Source: G963665185 sp049723905 (GTDB lineage: Bacteria; Desulfobacterota; Desulfovibrionia; Desulfovibrionales; Desulfovibrionaceae). From it: a stretch of 64,000 nt of DNA. The notes under the pieces are model-generated. The model made no database searches, was not told the origin of the DNA, and saw only the letters and a list, made by a program, of their open reading frames with translations. The DNA lies in assembly GCF_049723905.1 (NCBI RefSeq), contig NZ_JBJKFD010000001.1, positions 2,914,001 to 2,978,000 of the forward strand, read 5' to 3'. Both the position numbers and the translations under genes were made by a program. Below, in pieces: positions 50,413-59,081 of this stretch (positions are counted from its first letter, which is position 1; every line of letters begins with the position of its first letter).

Positions 50413-53100
50413 ATGAGCCTCGTGAACCTCGACGCCCTGTTCAATCCTTCCTCCATCGCCGTCATTGGCGCGTCCAAAACGCCGAGGACGCCCGGTGCCA
50501 TCATCATGCGCAACCTGCTGGCCGGAAAATTCAACGGTCCGGTCATGCCGGTCACCGGCAAGGCCGAGGCCATATCGGGCGTGCTCACCTACAAGGACGT
50601 GGACGCCCTGCCCATTACCCCGGACCTGGCCGTGCTGTGCACCGAAGCCGCCGAAGCGCCCGACCAGATACGCAGGCTGGCGGGACGCGGCACCCGCGCC
50701 GCCCTGGTGATAGGCCCCGGCTATTCCGGCCTTGCCCAGAGCGAACAGAACGAATTGGACCAGCGCATTCTGGAAGCCGCGGCCCTGAACGACATCCGCG
50801 TACTCGGACCGGGCGGCCTGGGGCTCATCGTGCCCCACTCGGGCCTCAACGCCAGCCTTGCGCCAACGGACGCCCTGCCCGGACGAACGGCATTCATCAC
50901 CCAGAGCGACAGCCTGTTCACCACGGTTCTGGACTGGGCCCGTTCCAACGCCATCGGTTTTTCCCACTTCATTTCCCTGGGCGGCCAGCTCGACGTCACC
51001 ATTGCCAGCGTGCTCGACTACCTGGGCTCCGACCCCATGACCCGTTCCATTCTTCTGTACGTGGAGTCCATCCGCGAGGCCCGGCGGTTCATGTCCGCAG
51101 CACGGGCCAGCGCCCGCAACAAGCCCATACTGGTGATGAAGCCCAACGAGATTATGGAGACCATGCTGCCGGAACAGCATTGCATCCTCACCCTGGCGGG
51201 CGAAGAGGACGCGGTATACGACGTGGCTTTCAAACGGGCGGGCATTGTGCGCGTGGACGATACAGACGACCTGTTCGACGGCGCCCAGACCCTGGCCCGT
51301 TCCCAGCCGTTGCGCGGCGACAACCTGGCCGTGCTGACCAACGGCCGCAGCGTGGGTGTAATGTCCGTGGACGCCTGCCTCAAGGCGGGCGGCAATGCGG
51401 CCTGCTTTAGCGAGGAAACCCGCATGGCCCTGGAAGAGGTCATCGGGCGCCCCCTGGCCGGGACCAACCCCGTGGTGCTGCCCTTTGACGCGGACGCGGA
51501 AATGTATGCCCACGCCCTGCGCATCCTCATCAAATCCCCGGACGTCTCCGCCGTGCTGGTGGCGCACGTTCCCTTTACCGAGGTGCCGGGCGAAGAAGCG
51601 GCACAGGCCGTGGCCCAGGTGGCGGCCAAGACCAAGCGCACCGTGCTGACCTGCTGGCTTGGCTCGGAAACCGCGCGCAACGCACGCAAGATTTTTTCAG
51701 ACGCCAACGTGGCAACCTTTGAAACACCGGACAAGGCCATCCGCGCCTTCATCCACATGGTCACCTACCGGCGCAACCAGGAAATGCTCATGGAAACGCC
51801 GGATTCCCTGCCCACGGACTTTTTTCCGGAAGTCGCCAAGGCCCGCGCCATCGTGGCCGCGGCCCTCAAGGAAGGGCGCACCATGCTTTCGGAAACCGAG
51901 GCCAGCCGGGTTGCCAGGGCCTACGGCATCCCCGTGGTGGAGACCCGTTCCTGCATCTCCAGCATGGATGCGGTCATTGCCGCGGACGAGCTTGGCTATC
52001 CAGTGGTGCTCAAAATCCGCTCCAAACAGATACGCCACCCCTTTGAGGTGGGCGGTATCGCCTTTGACCTGGAAACCCCGGAGCAGGTCTGGGACGCGGC
52101 CACCCACATCGTCAACCGTGTGCACAAACACGCGCCCAAGGCCTATATCGACGGCTGGACCGTGCAGCAGATGGGCCGTCGCCCCGGCGCGCACGAGCTG
52201 TACATGGGCGTGCTGGTGGACCCGGTTTTCGGCCCCATCATTCGTTTCGGACACGGCGGCGTGGCCTCCAAGGTCATTGGCGACTTCGCAGTCGGCATGC
52301 CGCCCCTCAACCTTTCCCTGGCCCAGGAGCTCATCGAACGAACCCGTATCTCGCGCCTGCTGACCGGGCCGGACAGCCAGAACCGCGCGGATATCGACGA
52401 GATCAGCCGGACGCTCATCCAGATAACCCAGCTCATCATCGACATACCCCAGATTTCCGGGCTGGAAATCAACCCGCTCTTTGCCGACGACCACGGCGTG
52501 CTCGCCCTGGCTGCGCGCATATGGGTGGAAGAAACAGACCTTAGCGGGCCGGACCGCCTGGCCATACGCCCCTATCCCAAGGAGCTTGAGGAATGCGTGG
52601 AGCTCAAGGACGGCTCCCAGGTGGTATTGCGCCCCATCCGGCCGGAGGACGCGCCCGCCCATCTGGAATTCATCCGCCGCCTGGATACCGAGGACCTGCG
52701 CCTGCGCTTCTTCGGCGTGGTCAGCGAATTCGAATTCTCGGACATGCCCAAGTTCACGCAGATAGACTACGACCGGGAAATGGCCTTCATAGCCACCACG
52801 GAACAGCGCGGCGAACCCATAACCCTGGGCGTGGTCCGCACCTCCACGCGGCCCGACAACTCCAGCGCGGAATTCGCCATCATTGTGGACTCGTCCATGA
52901 AAGGACAAGGACTCGGCTCCCTGCTCATGGACAAGATGATCCGCTACACCCGGGCCAGGAAAACCACCCGCCTGGAAGGCGAAACATTGCCCGAGAACAA
53001 GGGCATGATAGGACTTTCAAGGAAATTCGGATTCGACGTGAAAATCGACTACGAGGACGATCTGGTGGTTATGACCCTGCCGTTGCAGGGGGAGGAGTAG
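50413..53100 (+). CDS. pat: Pat-type protein acetyltransferase (acyl-CoA synthetase-like plus GNAT)
   Basis: 895 residues. Order: CoA-binding Rossmann domain (about 1-135: IAVIGASKTPRTPGAI), succinyl-CoA-ligase-like domains (about 150-455), ATP-grasp domain (about 480-700: GIPVVETR, YPVVLKIRSKQIRHP, GLEINPLFADDHGV) and C-terminal GNAT domain (about 725-890: VVLRPIRPEDAP, EFAIIVDSSMKGQGLGSLLMDKM). This matches PatZ/YfiQ-type lysine acetyltransferases. It is divergent from acsA with a 262-base gap, the classic target. An ADP-forming synthetase activity is less likely with the fused GNAT. Confidence 0.92.
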   Translation: MSLVNLDALFNPSSIAVIGASKTPRTPGAIIMRNLLAGKFNGPVMPVTGKAEAISGVLTYKDVDALPITPDLAVLCTEAAEAPDQIRRLAGRGTRAALVIGPGYSGLAQSEQNELDQRILEAAALNDIRVLGPGGLGLIVPHSGLNASLAPTDALPGRTAFITQSDSLFTTVLDWARSNAIGFSHFISLGGQLDVTIASVLDYLGSDPMTRSILLYVESIREARRFMSAARASARNKPILVMKPNEIMETMLPEQHCILTLAGEEDAVYDVAFKRAGIVRVDDTDDLFDGAQTLARSQPLRGDNLAVLTNGRSVGVMSVDACLKAGGNAACFSEETRMALEEVIGRPLAGTNPVVLPFDADAEMYAHALRILIKSPDVSAVLVAHVPFTEVPGEEAAQAVAQVAAKTKRTVLTCWLGSETARNARKIFSDANVATFETPDKAIRAFIHMVTYRRNQEMLMETPDSLPTDFFPEVAKARAIVAAALKEGRTMLSETEASRVARAYGIPVVETRSCISSMDAVIAADELGYPVVLKIRSKQIRHPFEVGGIAFDLETPEQVWDAATHIVNRVHKHAPKAYIDGWTVQQMGRRPGAHELYMGVLVDPVFGPIIRFGHGGVASKVIGDFAVGMPPLNLSLAQELIERTRISRLLTGPDSQNRADIDEISRTLIQITQLIIDIPQISGLEINPLFADDHGVLALAARIWVEETDLSGPDRLAIRPYPKELEECVELKDGSQVVLRPIRPEDAPAHLEFIRRLDTEDLRLRFFGVVSEFEFSDMPKFTQIDYDREMAFIATTEQRGEPITLGVVRTSTRPDNSSAEFAIIVDSSMKGQGLGSLLMDKMIRYTRARKTTRLEGETLPENKGMIGLSRKFGFDVKIDYEDDLVVMTLPLQGEE

Positions 53101-53284
53101 GAAGAAATGCCTCCGGCGGCTGGGGGCAATGATTGCCCCGCAGACCCCCACATTACGCAGTACGCAAAGAGGCCATTAAAAAATGGACTAACTTCTATTC
53201 TGACGTCTCAAAAAACTCCACCCAAACGGGCAGCGGCTCAAAAAAGCCTGATTGATGCCGCACAAAAAACGCGGCGATCAACTT

Positions 53285-54910
53285 TCAGCCTATTTTTTTT
53301 ATGCGTTGGATACGCAACTTTTTAATGCGTGCGACCAAGGTCGTCGGTTTCAGCCCCAGCAAGGCAGCGGCTCCGTCCTCGCCGTATATCTTGCCATTGC
53401 ACCGGGCCAATACTTTTTCAATATTTTGAATCTGCAGCTGAATCATGTCCTGCTCGGTCAAAAACGAATCCACACTGTGGGCGGAACAAACACCCGGTGC
53501 GGATTTCGTGGAATTGCCGTTTAAAAGCTGCAGTTGGGCAGAACCGACAGTGGAAGAAATGGCAAAACGTTCCACAACATTTTGCAGTTCCCGCACATTG
53601 CCCGGCCATTCGTATGCGACAAGTTCAGCAATTTGCTCCGGCGAGAACCGCAGTGGAGGGCCACTTGTGTCGGCGGCGCACCGTTCAAGAAAATGATTTG
53701 CCAACGGGGCAATGTCTTCCTTTCGTGTCCGAAGCGGAGGCACAATAATGGGAAACACATTCAGACGAAAATACAGGTCTTCTCGAAATCGTCCGGCTTC
53801 GACTTCCTTTTGCAAATCCCGGTTCGATGCCGCAATGATTCGGACGTCCACCTTGCGCAATTTCTCTTCGCCAACCCTTTCATATTCCCCCTCCTGCAGA
53901 ACACGGAGGAGCTGGGCCTGCAATTCCAGGGGAATTTCACCTATCTCGTCCAAAAACAGGGTCCCTTTATCCGCAGCTCCGAACTTCCCCTCCCGGTGAG
54001 CGTATGCTCCGGTAAAAGAACCCTTTACATGGCCGAAAAACTCGCTGGCAAAGAGTTCCTTGGGAACGGATGCACAATTGACCTTGAGCAATGGTTTGTT
54101 GCGCCGTTCGCTTCGCTGATGCAGCTCCCGCGCAACCAGCTCTTTGCCCGTGCCTGATTCGCCCTGTATAAGAACGTTGGCGTCGGTGGGAGCCACTACA
54201 TCAATCTGCTCGACAATACGCTTCAGCGCAGAGCTGCGCCCGACAAACCCACCATAGGAAGTTATTCCCTGCAACTCCTTGCGCAGGTATTTATTCTCGG
54301 CTTCAAGCTGCTTTGTAAGTTCTTCAATTCTTTCGAATGCCCTGGCATTGACCAAGGCGGCTGCGGCATGGTTGGTGATGATGTTCAAAACATCGAGAGA
54401 TGGCGGGGTAATCCGATTTTTGGTGAACACGGCCAGCACCCCGAGAATTTCATCGTGAAAACGCAGGGGTTGGCCCGCAAAGCCTTTGATTCCTTCACGC
54501 CTGGCCCAATCGGGGTCGGCGATCCATTTTGAATCGTTGGGAATGGACTCCACCACAACAGGCTTTCCTGTTGCCGCTATATGGCCCACCTTGTGTATCC
54601 CCATGGGAAACCGACTGAACTTCCCTTCCAAATGGGACCAATCCGCTGAATCGGCGCAGCCGGAACGCCCGGCACTTGCGACGAGCTGAAGGCATTTGTC
54701 TTTGCGCCCACACTCCCCGGCCATATGGCAGGACGAGCAGATATCACCTTCTCCAACAAGCCAGATGCGGACAAGAGAGACCCCATCAAACTGGAAAAGA
54801 CGGTGGACGATGAGTTTGAAGAGCTTGCTTGTAGCCCTTTGTTCTCCCATCTCCAAAAGAAGCGATTGGATTTTCATATTTCTGAAATGAAAGACGGTGT
54901 CGGCAGCCAT
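53285..54910 (-). CDS. Sigma-54 activator with GAF sensor domain and Cys cluster
   Basis: 541 residues. The GAF domain covers about 20-195 and carries an insert with CSSC..C..C (Cys58, 61, 67, 73), likely a metal or redox site. The AAA+ domain has Walker A GESGTGKE (250-257), GSFTGA (297-302) and GGTLFLDEIGE-type Walker B (GTLFLDEIGE); a Fis-type end follows (GEDGAAALLGLKPTTLVARIKKLRI). It lies 134 bases downstream of the CODH-like gene on the same strand, so it may be its dedicated regulator. An ATG at 54877 is an alternative start; neither has a strong ribosome site. Base composition looks less GC-rich than flanking DNA. Confidence 0.93.
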   Translation of the reverse strand: MAADTVFHFRNMKIQSLLLEMGEQRATSKLFKLIVHRLFQFDGVSLVRIWLVGEGDICSSCHMAGECGRKDKCLQLVASAGRSGCADSADWSHLEGKFSRFPMGIHKVGHIAATGKPVVVESIPNDSKWIADPDWARREGIKGFAGQPLRFHDEILGVLAVFTKNRITPPSLDVLNIITNHAAAALVNARAFERIEELTKQLEAENKYLRKELQGITSYGGFVGRSSALKRIVEQIDVVAPTDANVLIQGESGTGKELVARELHQRSERRNKPLLKVNCASVPKELFASEFFGHVKGSFTGAYAHREGKFGAADKGTLFLDEIGEIPLELQAQLLRVLQEGEYERVGEEKLRKVDVRIIAASNRDLQKEVEAGRFREDLYFRLNVFPIIVPPLRTRKEDIAPLANHFLERCAADTSGPPLRFSPEQIAELVAYEWPGNVRELQNVVERFAISSTVGSAQLQLLNGNSTKSAPGVCSAHSVDSFLTEQDMIQLQIQNIEKVLARCNGKIYGEDGAAALLGLKPTTLVARIKKLRIQRIKKIG

Positions 54911-54970
54911 TCTGCGAGGTTAAATGAAACGCATGACCCCCACAACAGAAATAGTGGAAACAGCCCCAAT

Positions 54971-55014
54971 GCCCACCTCCCGCCCTGGTAATGAATTGAG
55001 CGCCGGAGGTGGGC
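54971..55014 (-). terminator. Hairpin between CODH-like gene and its regulator gene
   Basis: GCCCACCTCC(C)GC ... GC(C)GGAGGTGGGC, 31 bases past the CODH-like stop. There is no T run, so it is more likely an attenuating or mRNA-protecting hairpin than a full stop. Confidence 0.5.
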
Positions 55015-55044
55015 TTGCAAGGAGGTTGCGGTAAATACTCCGGA

Positions 55045-56754
55045 TTATCTCCAACAAATATCCGACCTTGCCTGGTCGAAATCGGCTACAATTTTTTCTG
55101 CCAATTTTTCCGGGTCCGCATATATGGTGAGGCTGGAGCCGAGCAAGTCTTTCGTCTCTTCGGGGAGAAAATCCACAAGATCAGAGGCATCCCGTACTGC
55201 GCTCTGTTCACAGTGGTAGGAATTTAAGCCAAGTGTCCGGTAGGCGAGTGCAGTGCAAAACTCTTTTTCATTAAAGCATTGCGGTATCACTTGGGCCAAA
55301 GGCAAACTCTTGATTGGGCGGCCTGTATATTTTGCAATTTCTCTAAAGACAAAAACAAGATGTATATTGTCCAGGCAGTTGGAAAAATGCCATACGGGCG
55401 GCATTTTCGTACCAAGAAATTCCTGCAGTTTCGAACCACACTTATGCACGCTCTTAGAAGAACAATAGCCCATTTTTACAATTTGTGATGAAATGCATCC
55501 GCTTGTAAAAATCAAAATATTATTCTCAAGCAAGATATCGATCATGGCAGAAAGCTTTTCTTCCGGAAGAAACGAATAGCGAGAGCATCCCGTTATATTT
55601 GCAATTCCCTGTATTTTTTTGTTGATCATTGCCGAGGATACAGACGACATGCAGCCGTAGCGCTGTTCCAGGGTATCCCGGTTGAAGCCGACCATGGCTT
55701 CTATTTCGGAAGGAGGGATAATACGACAGATGTCACGACGATTCTTGTAGCTTTCAACAGCGCGGAAAACGATACGACGGGCCAGCTCTTCGAGACTTTG
55801 CGCATTTTCCTGCGTATTTATCTGCCCGAGATATTCAACTCCGGGCAGACAGCCCGATTCGCTTGTGACAACAACGACGGTCTTCAGGCACCTGGCAGCA
55901 TCCAGCATGTTGGGAAGAATGTCCTGAGAGGTTGTCAGCCATAAGTCGAGCGCGCCGGTGGCAATAACCGGCTGCGAGAGCCTGGCATTGGACAGGGGGA
56001 TGACGCCATCGATGTGATTTTCCGACAGCGGATCAGAGCAACAGAGGCCGTACAGCTGAATCCCTCGCGCGCCAACTTCCTCGGCCATTTGACCAACTTC
56101 CGCCGTACGTATGATCTTGATGAGCTCGGCTGCCAACGAGGACTCATTGGCGTTGAGGGCGATATTGATGGTATCGTCCCGCAATGCCCCAGGATTTGCT
56201 TTGATGGTGGCCCGTTGCGGCAATCCCAAAAGACAATCTTGTGCAATGGAACCGCTGGCCACACTGTTCATGGAGAATGCAATTCCAAGGCGCAAAAATT
56301 GATCGACCATCTTGCCATGGGTGTCTTGCGTTTCTCCAACGACTTGCCGGGAGGCCTGATCCACTTCATAAACGGGCCCGGCAGGGGTCACCCCAATGTT
56401 GTTCCACACTAATTTACGTTCAGGCGGAGCAACGGCATCCAATGTCCCGTTCTGGCTTGGGACTGTGCACTCCATATCCTGCAAAAGCGCATCGGCAAGC
56501 TCGTCAGCAACCTCTTCCACTTTTTTATTCTTTATGGAAATCCCGAGAAGACTGCCATGGGCCATAACTTGCTTTTCATTCAAGGAATGCAGGCCTTCCC
56601 CTTCTTTTGCCGTTTTTTTCAAGCCCAGCAAGAATTCACGTGTCCGAGCGTTTTGTGCCACCACGCCTGCAGCGGCTATACGGTTTCCCTTTTCCAAGGT
56701 ATCCTGCCCATTGTGAAGTTCCTGCTCGGAACTGGAAGAATGGTTGCTGCCCAT
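55045..56754 (-). CDS. Degenerate anaerobic carbon-monoxide-dehydrogenase (CooS)-like protein
   Basis: 569 residues. From about 27 on it aligns to Ni-CODH catalytic subunits: GVTPAGPVYEVDQASR, GLPQRATIKANPGALRDDTINIA, GARGIQLYGLCCSDP, LPGVEYLGQI, NITGCSR, IFTSGCISSQI, PPVWHFSNCLDN, FNEKEFCTALAYRTLGL. The ~60-residue N-terminus with the Cys of clusters B and D is missing. Using CODH-II numbering, Cys295, 446, 476, 526 and Lys563 have counterparts (Cys238/239, 390, 420, 460, Lys497), but His261 is replaced (HGH to NAN, 201-203) and Cys333 is Asp278. CO oxidation is therefore doubtful. A sensor, scaffold or different chemistry is possible. Confidence 0.85.
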   Translation of the reverse strand: MGSNHSSSSEQELHNGQDTLEKGNRIAAAGVVAQNARTREFLLGLKKTAKEGEGLHSLNEKQVMAHGSLLGISIKNKKVEEVADELADALLQDMECTVPSQNGTLDAVAPPERKLVWNNIGVTPAGPVYEVDQASRQVVGETQDTHGKMVDQFLRLGIAFSMNSVASGSIAQDCLLGLPQRATIKANPGALRDDTINIALNANESSLAAELIKIIRTAEVGQMAEEVGARGIQLYGLCCSDPLSENHIDGVIPLSNARLSQPVIATGALDLWLTTSQDILPNMLDAARCLKTVVVVTSESGCLPGVEYLGQINTQENAQSLEELARRIVFRAVESYKNRRDICRIIPPSEIEAMVGFNRDTLEQRYGCMSSVSSAMINKKIQGIANITGCSRYSFLPEEKLSAMIDILLENNILIFTSGCISSQIVKMGYCSSKSVHKCGSKLQEFLGTKMPPVWHFSNCLDNIHLVFVFREIAKYTGRPIKSLPLAQVIPQCFNEKEFCTALAYRTLGLNSYHCEQSAVRDASDLVDFLPEETKDLLGSSLTIYADPEKLAEKIVADFDQARSDICWR

Positions 56755-56859
56755 ATTGCATTACTCCGAAAGTTGGATAGTTGTTGGGAGGCTATGATCA
56801 TTGCATCAAGGCAAGATCTTTATTTTGCGGCTCGACCCAGCCTCTTTTTCGATTGATTG

Positions 56860-56876
56860 AGCAAGCTTTATTCCAA
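56860..56876 (-). promoter_or_regulatory. Candidate sigma-54 promoter of the CODH-like gene
   Basis: Read leftward: TTGGAATAAAGCTTGCT. The GG and GC elements are 10 bases apart, as in the TGGCAC-N5-TTGCA consensus, about 105 bases before the ATG at 56754. Only the -24 flank is weak. Confidence 0.5.
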
Positions 56877-56941
56877 CCTTGGAGAACAACATAACAACCT
56901 GATATTTAACGGCAATCTACACACGAAGAAACCAATGACAA

Positions 56942-56973
56942 CATTATTTTGCGATGAAAAACGCAAAATAATG
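56942..56973. promoter_or_regulatory. Perfect inverted repeat, candidate enhancer site
   Basis: CATTATTTTGCG-N8-CGCAAAATAATG, 66 bases upstream of the -24 box. Size, symmetry and distance suit an upstream binding site for an NtrC-type activator such as the one at 53285. There is no T run, so it is not a terminator. Confidence 0.5.
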
Positions 56974-57161
56974 TGTTCAAAACATTTTTCTGTGATTCTC
57001 TGCATCAAGACTTCAGAAGCAACTGTGGAATCCGCATGAAGCGCCCCCCTTATCCTCTATGAGGGACGACTCTGCGGTAATGAGTGAGGTGCCTGCACTC
57101 TTTATAAAGGACTCAAGTCCTTTTCCCTCATTCACTTTGGGAAAAGGGATTTTGTGCGGCA

Positions 57162-57208
57162 AAAACAAGGCCGGGAAAAGCAAATCGTGCTTTTCCCGGC
57201 CTTGTTTT
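57162..57208. terminator. Strong bidirectional terminator
   Basis: 21-base perfect stem (57162-57182 / 57188-57208) with A4/T4 ends. It sits between the CODH-like promoter region and the family C pair downstream of the GGDEF gene. Bases 57040-57160 upstream of it could be a short transcript, as another small stem (AAAGGACT/AGTCCTTT) is present, but no gene is supported. Confidence 0.8.
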
Positions 57209-57281
57209 CACAATCCAATTGTCGGGTGGATTAAAAAAGTAAAGAAAGACGTATGATTTTCCCCACGCAGCAGCCACTCAA

Positions 57282-57401
57282 CAGGCTGCTGCTCAAAAAG
57301 GTGTGAGAGCCAGGCGTAAGCCTCTTCCTGGTTCCAAAGTGTATTCTTTTATACACGAGGATTCTGGAAGTGGTGAAGCAACGCCGCTATCGTGCCTTTT
57401 C
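57282..57401. repeat. Family C hairpin repeat, copy 8
   Basis: CTCAAAAAGGTGTGAGAGCCAGGCGTAAG, arm CTTCCTGGTTCCAAA, centre GTGTATTCTTTTATACACGAGG-like, arm ATTCTGGAAG, right box GTGAAGCAACGCCGCTATCGTGCC. Confidence 0.82.
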
Positions 57402-57528
57402 AGCCGCTGCTCAAAAAGGTGCGAGAGCCAGGCGTAAGCCTCTTCCAGGTTCCGAAGTGTATTCTTTTATACACGAGGGTTCTGGAAGTGGTGAAACAAC
57501 GCCGCTATCGTACCTTTTTCAGCAGCGG
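57402..57528. repeat. Family C hairpin repeat, copy 9
   Basis: Tandem near-duplicate of copy 8; outer stem GCCGCTGCTCAAAAAGGT with ACCTTTTTCAGCAGCGGC. It overlaps the last codons of the GGDEF gene, so the repeat supplies that gene's stop. Confidence 0.84.
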
Positions 57529-59081
57529 CACACCCGGTTCCGCCCCTCATGCTTCGCCTTGTACAAAGCCTGGTCAGCCTTCTCCAGCAGCCTTTCAAAG
57601 ACCTTTTCAAGATCGCTTTCCAGAGGAGCCTCGGCAAAATCGACCCCGGAAATCCCGATGCTGATGGTTACGCGGATATCCTTACCCTGAAAGGTTGTGG
57701 TCGTGCTCTCAATGACGGCACGCAGCCGTTCGGAAAGCTTTTCCGCGCCTGCCATGTCCGAGTTGGGAAGCAGGATGGTGAATTCCTCTCCGCCGTACCT
57801 GCCGATGATGTCGCTGTTGCGCAGGATACTGCGGAAGCCATCGGTCACGTTTTTCAGCACGCGGTCTCCGGCAATGTGGCCGTAGGTGTCGTTCACGTTT
57901 TTGAAATGGTCGATGTCGATCATCAGAAAGGAAAGTTTGCCTTTTTTGCGTGCCGCCCACCGCAGCTCCTGGATGCAGGACTCCATGAAAAACCTTCTGC
58001 TCTGCACTTGCGTAAGCGTGTCGATGGTAGCCAGCTGCTGCAGCTTGTCCACCAGCCGCCTGTTCTCGGTCACGTCGTACAGCAGGACGATCTGCCCGAT
58101 ATGTCTTTTTTTCGTGGAATAAAGCTGGGTTATGGAAACGCTGAAATGGCGTACCTCGCCCTGGAACTTGAGTTCGATTTCCACAGGAGCTTCTTCGGCA
58201 AGCGGCAACGTTTCTATGAACGACGGGTATTCGCCGAGCACATTGCGCACATTCAGGCTGACCACCTCCCTGGTCAGTTCGGAAAAAAGCATGGCCGCAA
58301 AATTATTGAAATCAACGAGAAGAAAGTCCCTGTCCAGAACAAGGACGGGATTCTGCATGGTTTCAAACACCTTGGACCGAGCCACCGGAGCAACATCGAA
58401 CATGCGCAGCCGGAACATGCCGTAGGCGAAGATGGGCACCACTACCGAAAGATAGAACGGCTCCGTATCTATGCCGGGAGAATTCACCAGCAGGAGATTG
58501 CAAATATTTCCCACCCAGGGAATGAGCGAGGCGTAGAAAATGATGTTCGCCTGTTTTTTCCGGTATCCCTGCGTCTTGGTGGTCATGCGGAAGAAAAGGC
58601 CTATCCCGCCCAGACTGAGCAGGGTCTCGTAATAGAACCTGACATAATACCACGGCCCCTTGTCGAACGATGCAACAGGAAACGCCTCGCTGGAATCCAC
58701 CCCCAGCCGGGCATAATACAAATGATGCAGCTCGTTGGTGTACACCATTGCCACTGTTGCCACGGGAATGGCGAAAAGGAGTACATACCACCATTTGTTT
58801 TTTATTCGGTAGTTGTTGTATTTCAGGGCGAAAAGGAACCAGAACACGGGAACGAACGGAATGCCGAGGTATTCGATTTTAAGGGCGAAATATATTTCGG
58901 CGTAGGTACTGCCGGTAAGCTCAAGCAAATATCCGAAGGAATAGAGAAAAACAGCCAGCATAAGGCCGAGGAATTGCCGCGATCCCGATGATTCCAGGAA
59001 TCGTGCGGTATAATACCCCAGGGCAAGCATTCCGGAGCAGGAAATGCATAAGAAGAGAAGAGCCAGTGCCTTTACTTCCAT
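57519..59081 (-). CDS. Diguanylate cyclase with 7-helix membrane sensor and PAS domain
   Basis: 520 residues from MEVKALALLFLCISCSG (CAGG upstream; longer frame to 59165 unlikely). Seven membrane helices (about 1-215) of the histidine-kinase N-terminal 7TM kind, a PAS-like domain (about 230-345: VFETMQNPVLVLDRDFLLVDFN), then a GGDEF domain (about 355-515) with FLMIDIDHFKNVNDTYGH and the active site RYGGEEF. It makes c-di-GMP at the inner membrane. No typical RxxD I-site is obvious before GGEEF. The C-terminus (NRVCRC) lies in a family C repeat. Confidence 0.93.
   Translation of the reverse strand: MEVKALALLFLCISCSGMLALGYYTARFLESSGSRQFLGLMLAVFLYSFGYLLELTGSTYAEIYFALKIEYLGIPFVPVFWFLFALKYNNYRIKNKWWYVLLFAIPVATVAMVYTNELHHLYYARLGVDSSEAFPVASFDKGPWYYVRFYYETLLSLGGIGLFFRMTTKTQGYRKKQANIIFYASLIPWVGNICNLLLVNSPGIDTEPFYLSVVVPIFAYGMFRLRMFDVAPVARSKVFETMQNPVLVLDRDFLLVDFNNFAAMLFSELTREVVSLNVRNVLGEYPSFIETLPLAEEAPVEIELKFQGEVRHFSVSITQLYSTKKRHIGQIVLLYDVTENRRLVDKLQQLATIDTLTQVQSRRFFMESCIQELRWAARKKGKLSFLMIDIDHFKNVNDTYGHIAGDRVLKNVTDGFRSILRNSDIIGRYGGEEFTILLPNSDMAGAEKLSERLRAVIESTTTTFQGKDIRVTISIGISGVDFAEAPLESDLEKVFERLLEKADQALYKAKHEGRNRVCRC

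Noticed and set aside
55045..56754. Hydroxylamine reductase (hybrid-cluster protein) identity
   Set aside because: The order and wording of motifs (GLCCSDP, LPGVEYLGQI, WHFSNCLDN, NEKxFCTALAYRTLGL) follow CODH; the N-terminal CxxC motif of HCP is absent.
57059..57256. 65-codon frame upstream of the GGDEF gene end
   Set aside because: A 21-bp perfect terminator lies inside it, and there is no ribosome site.
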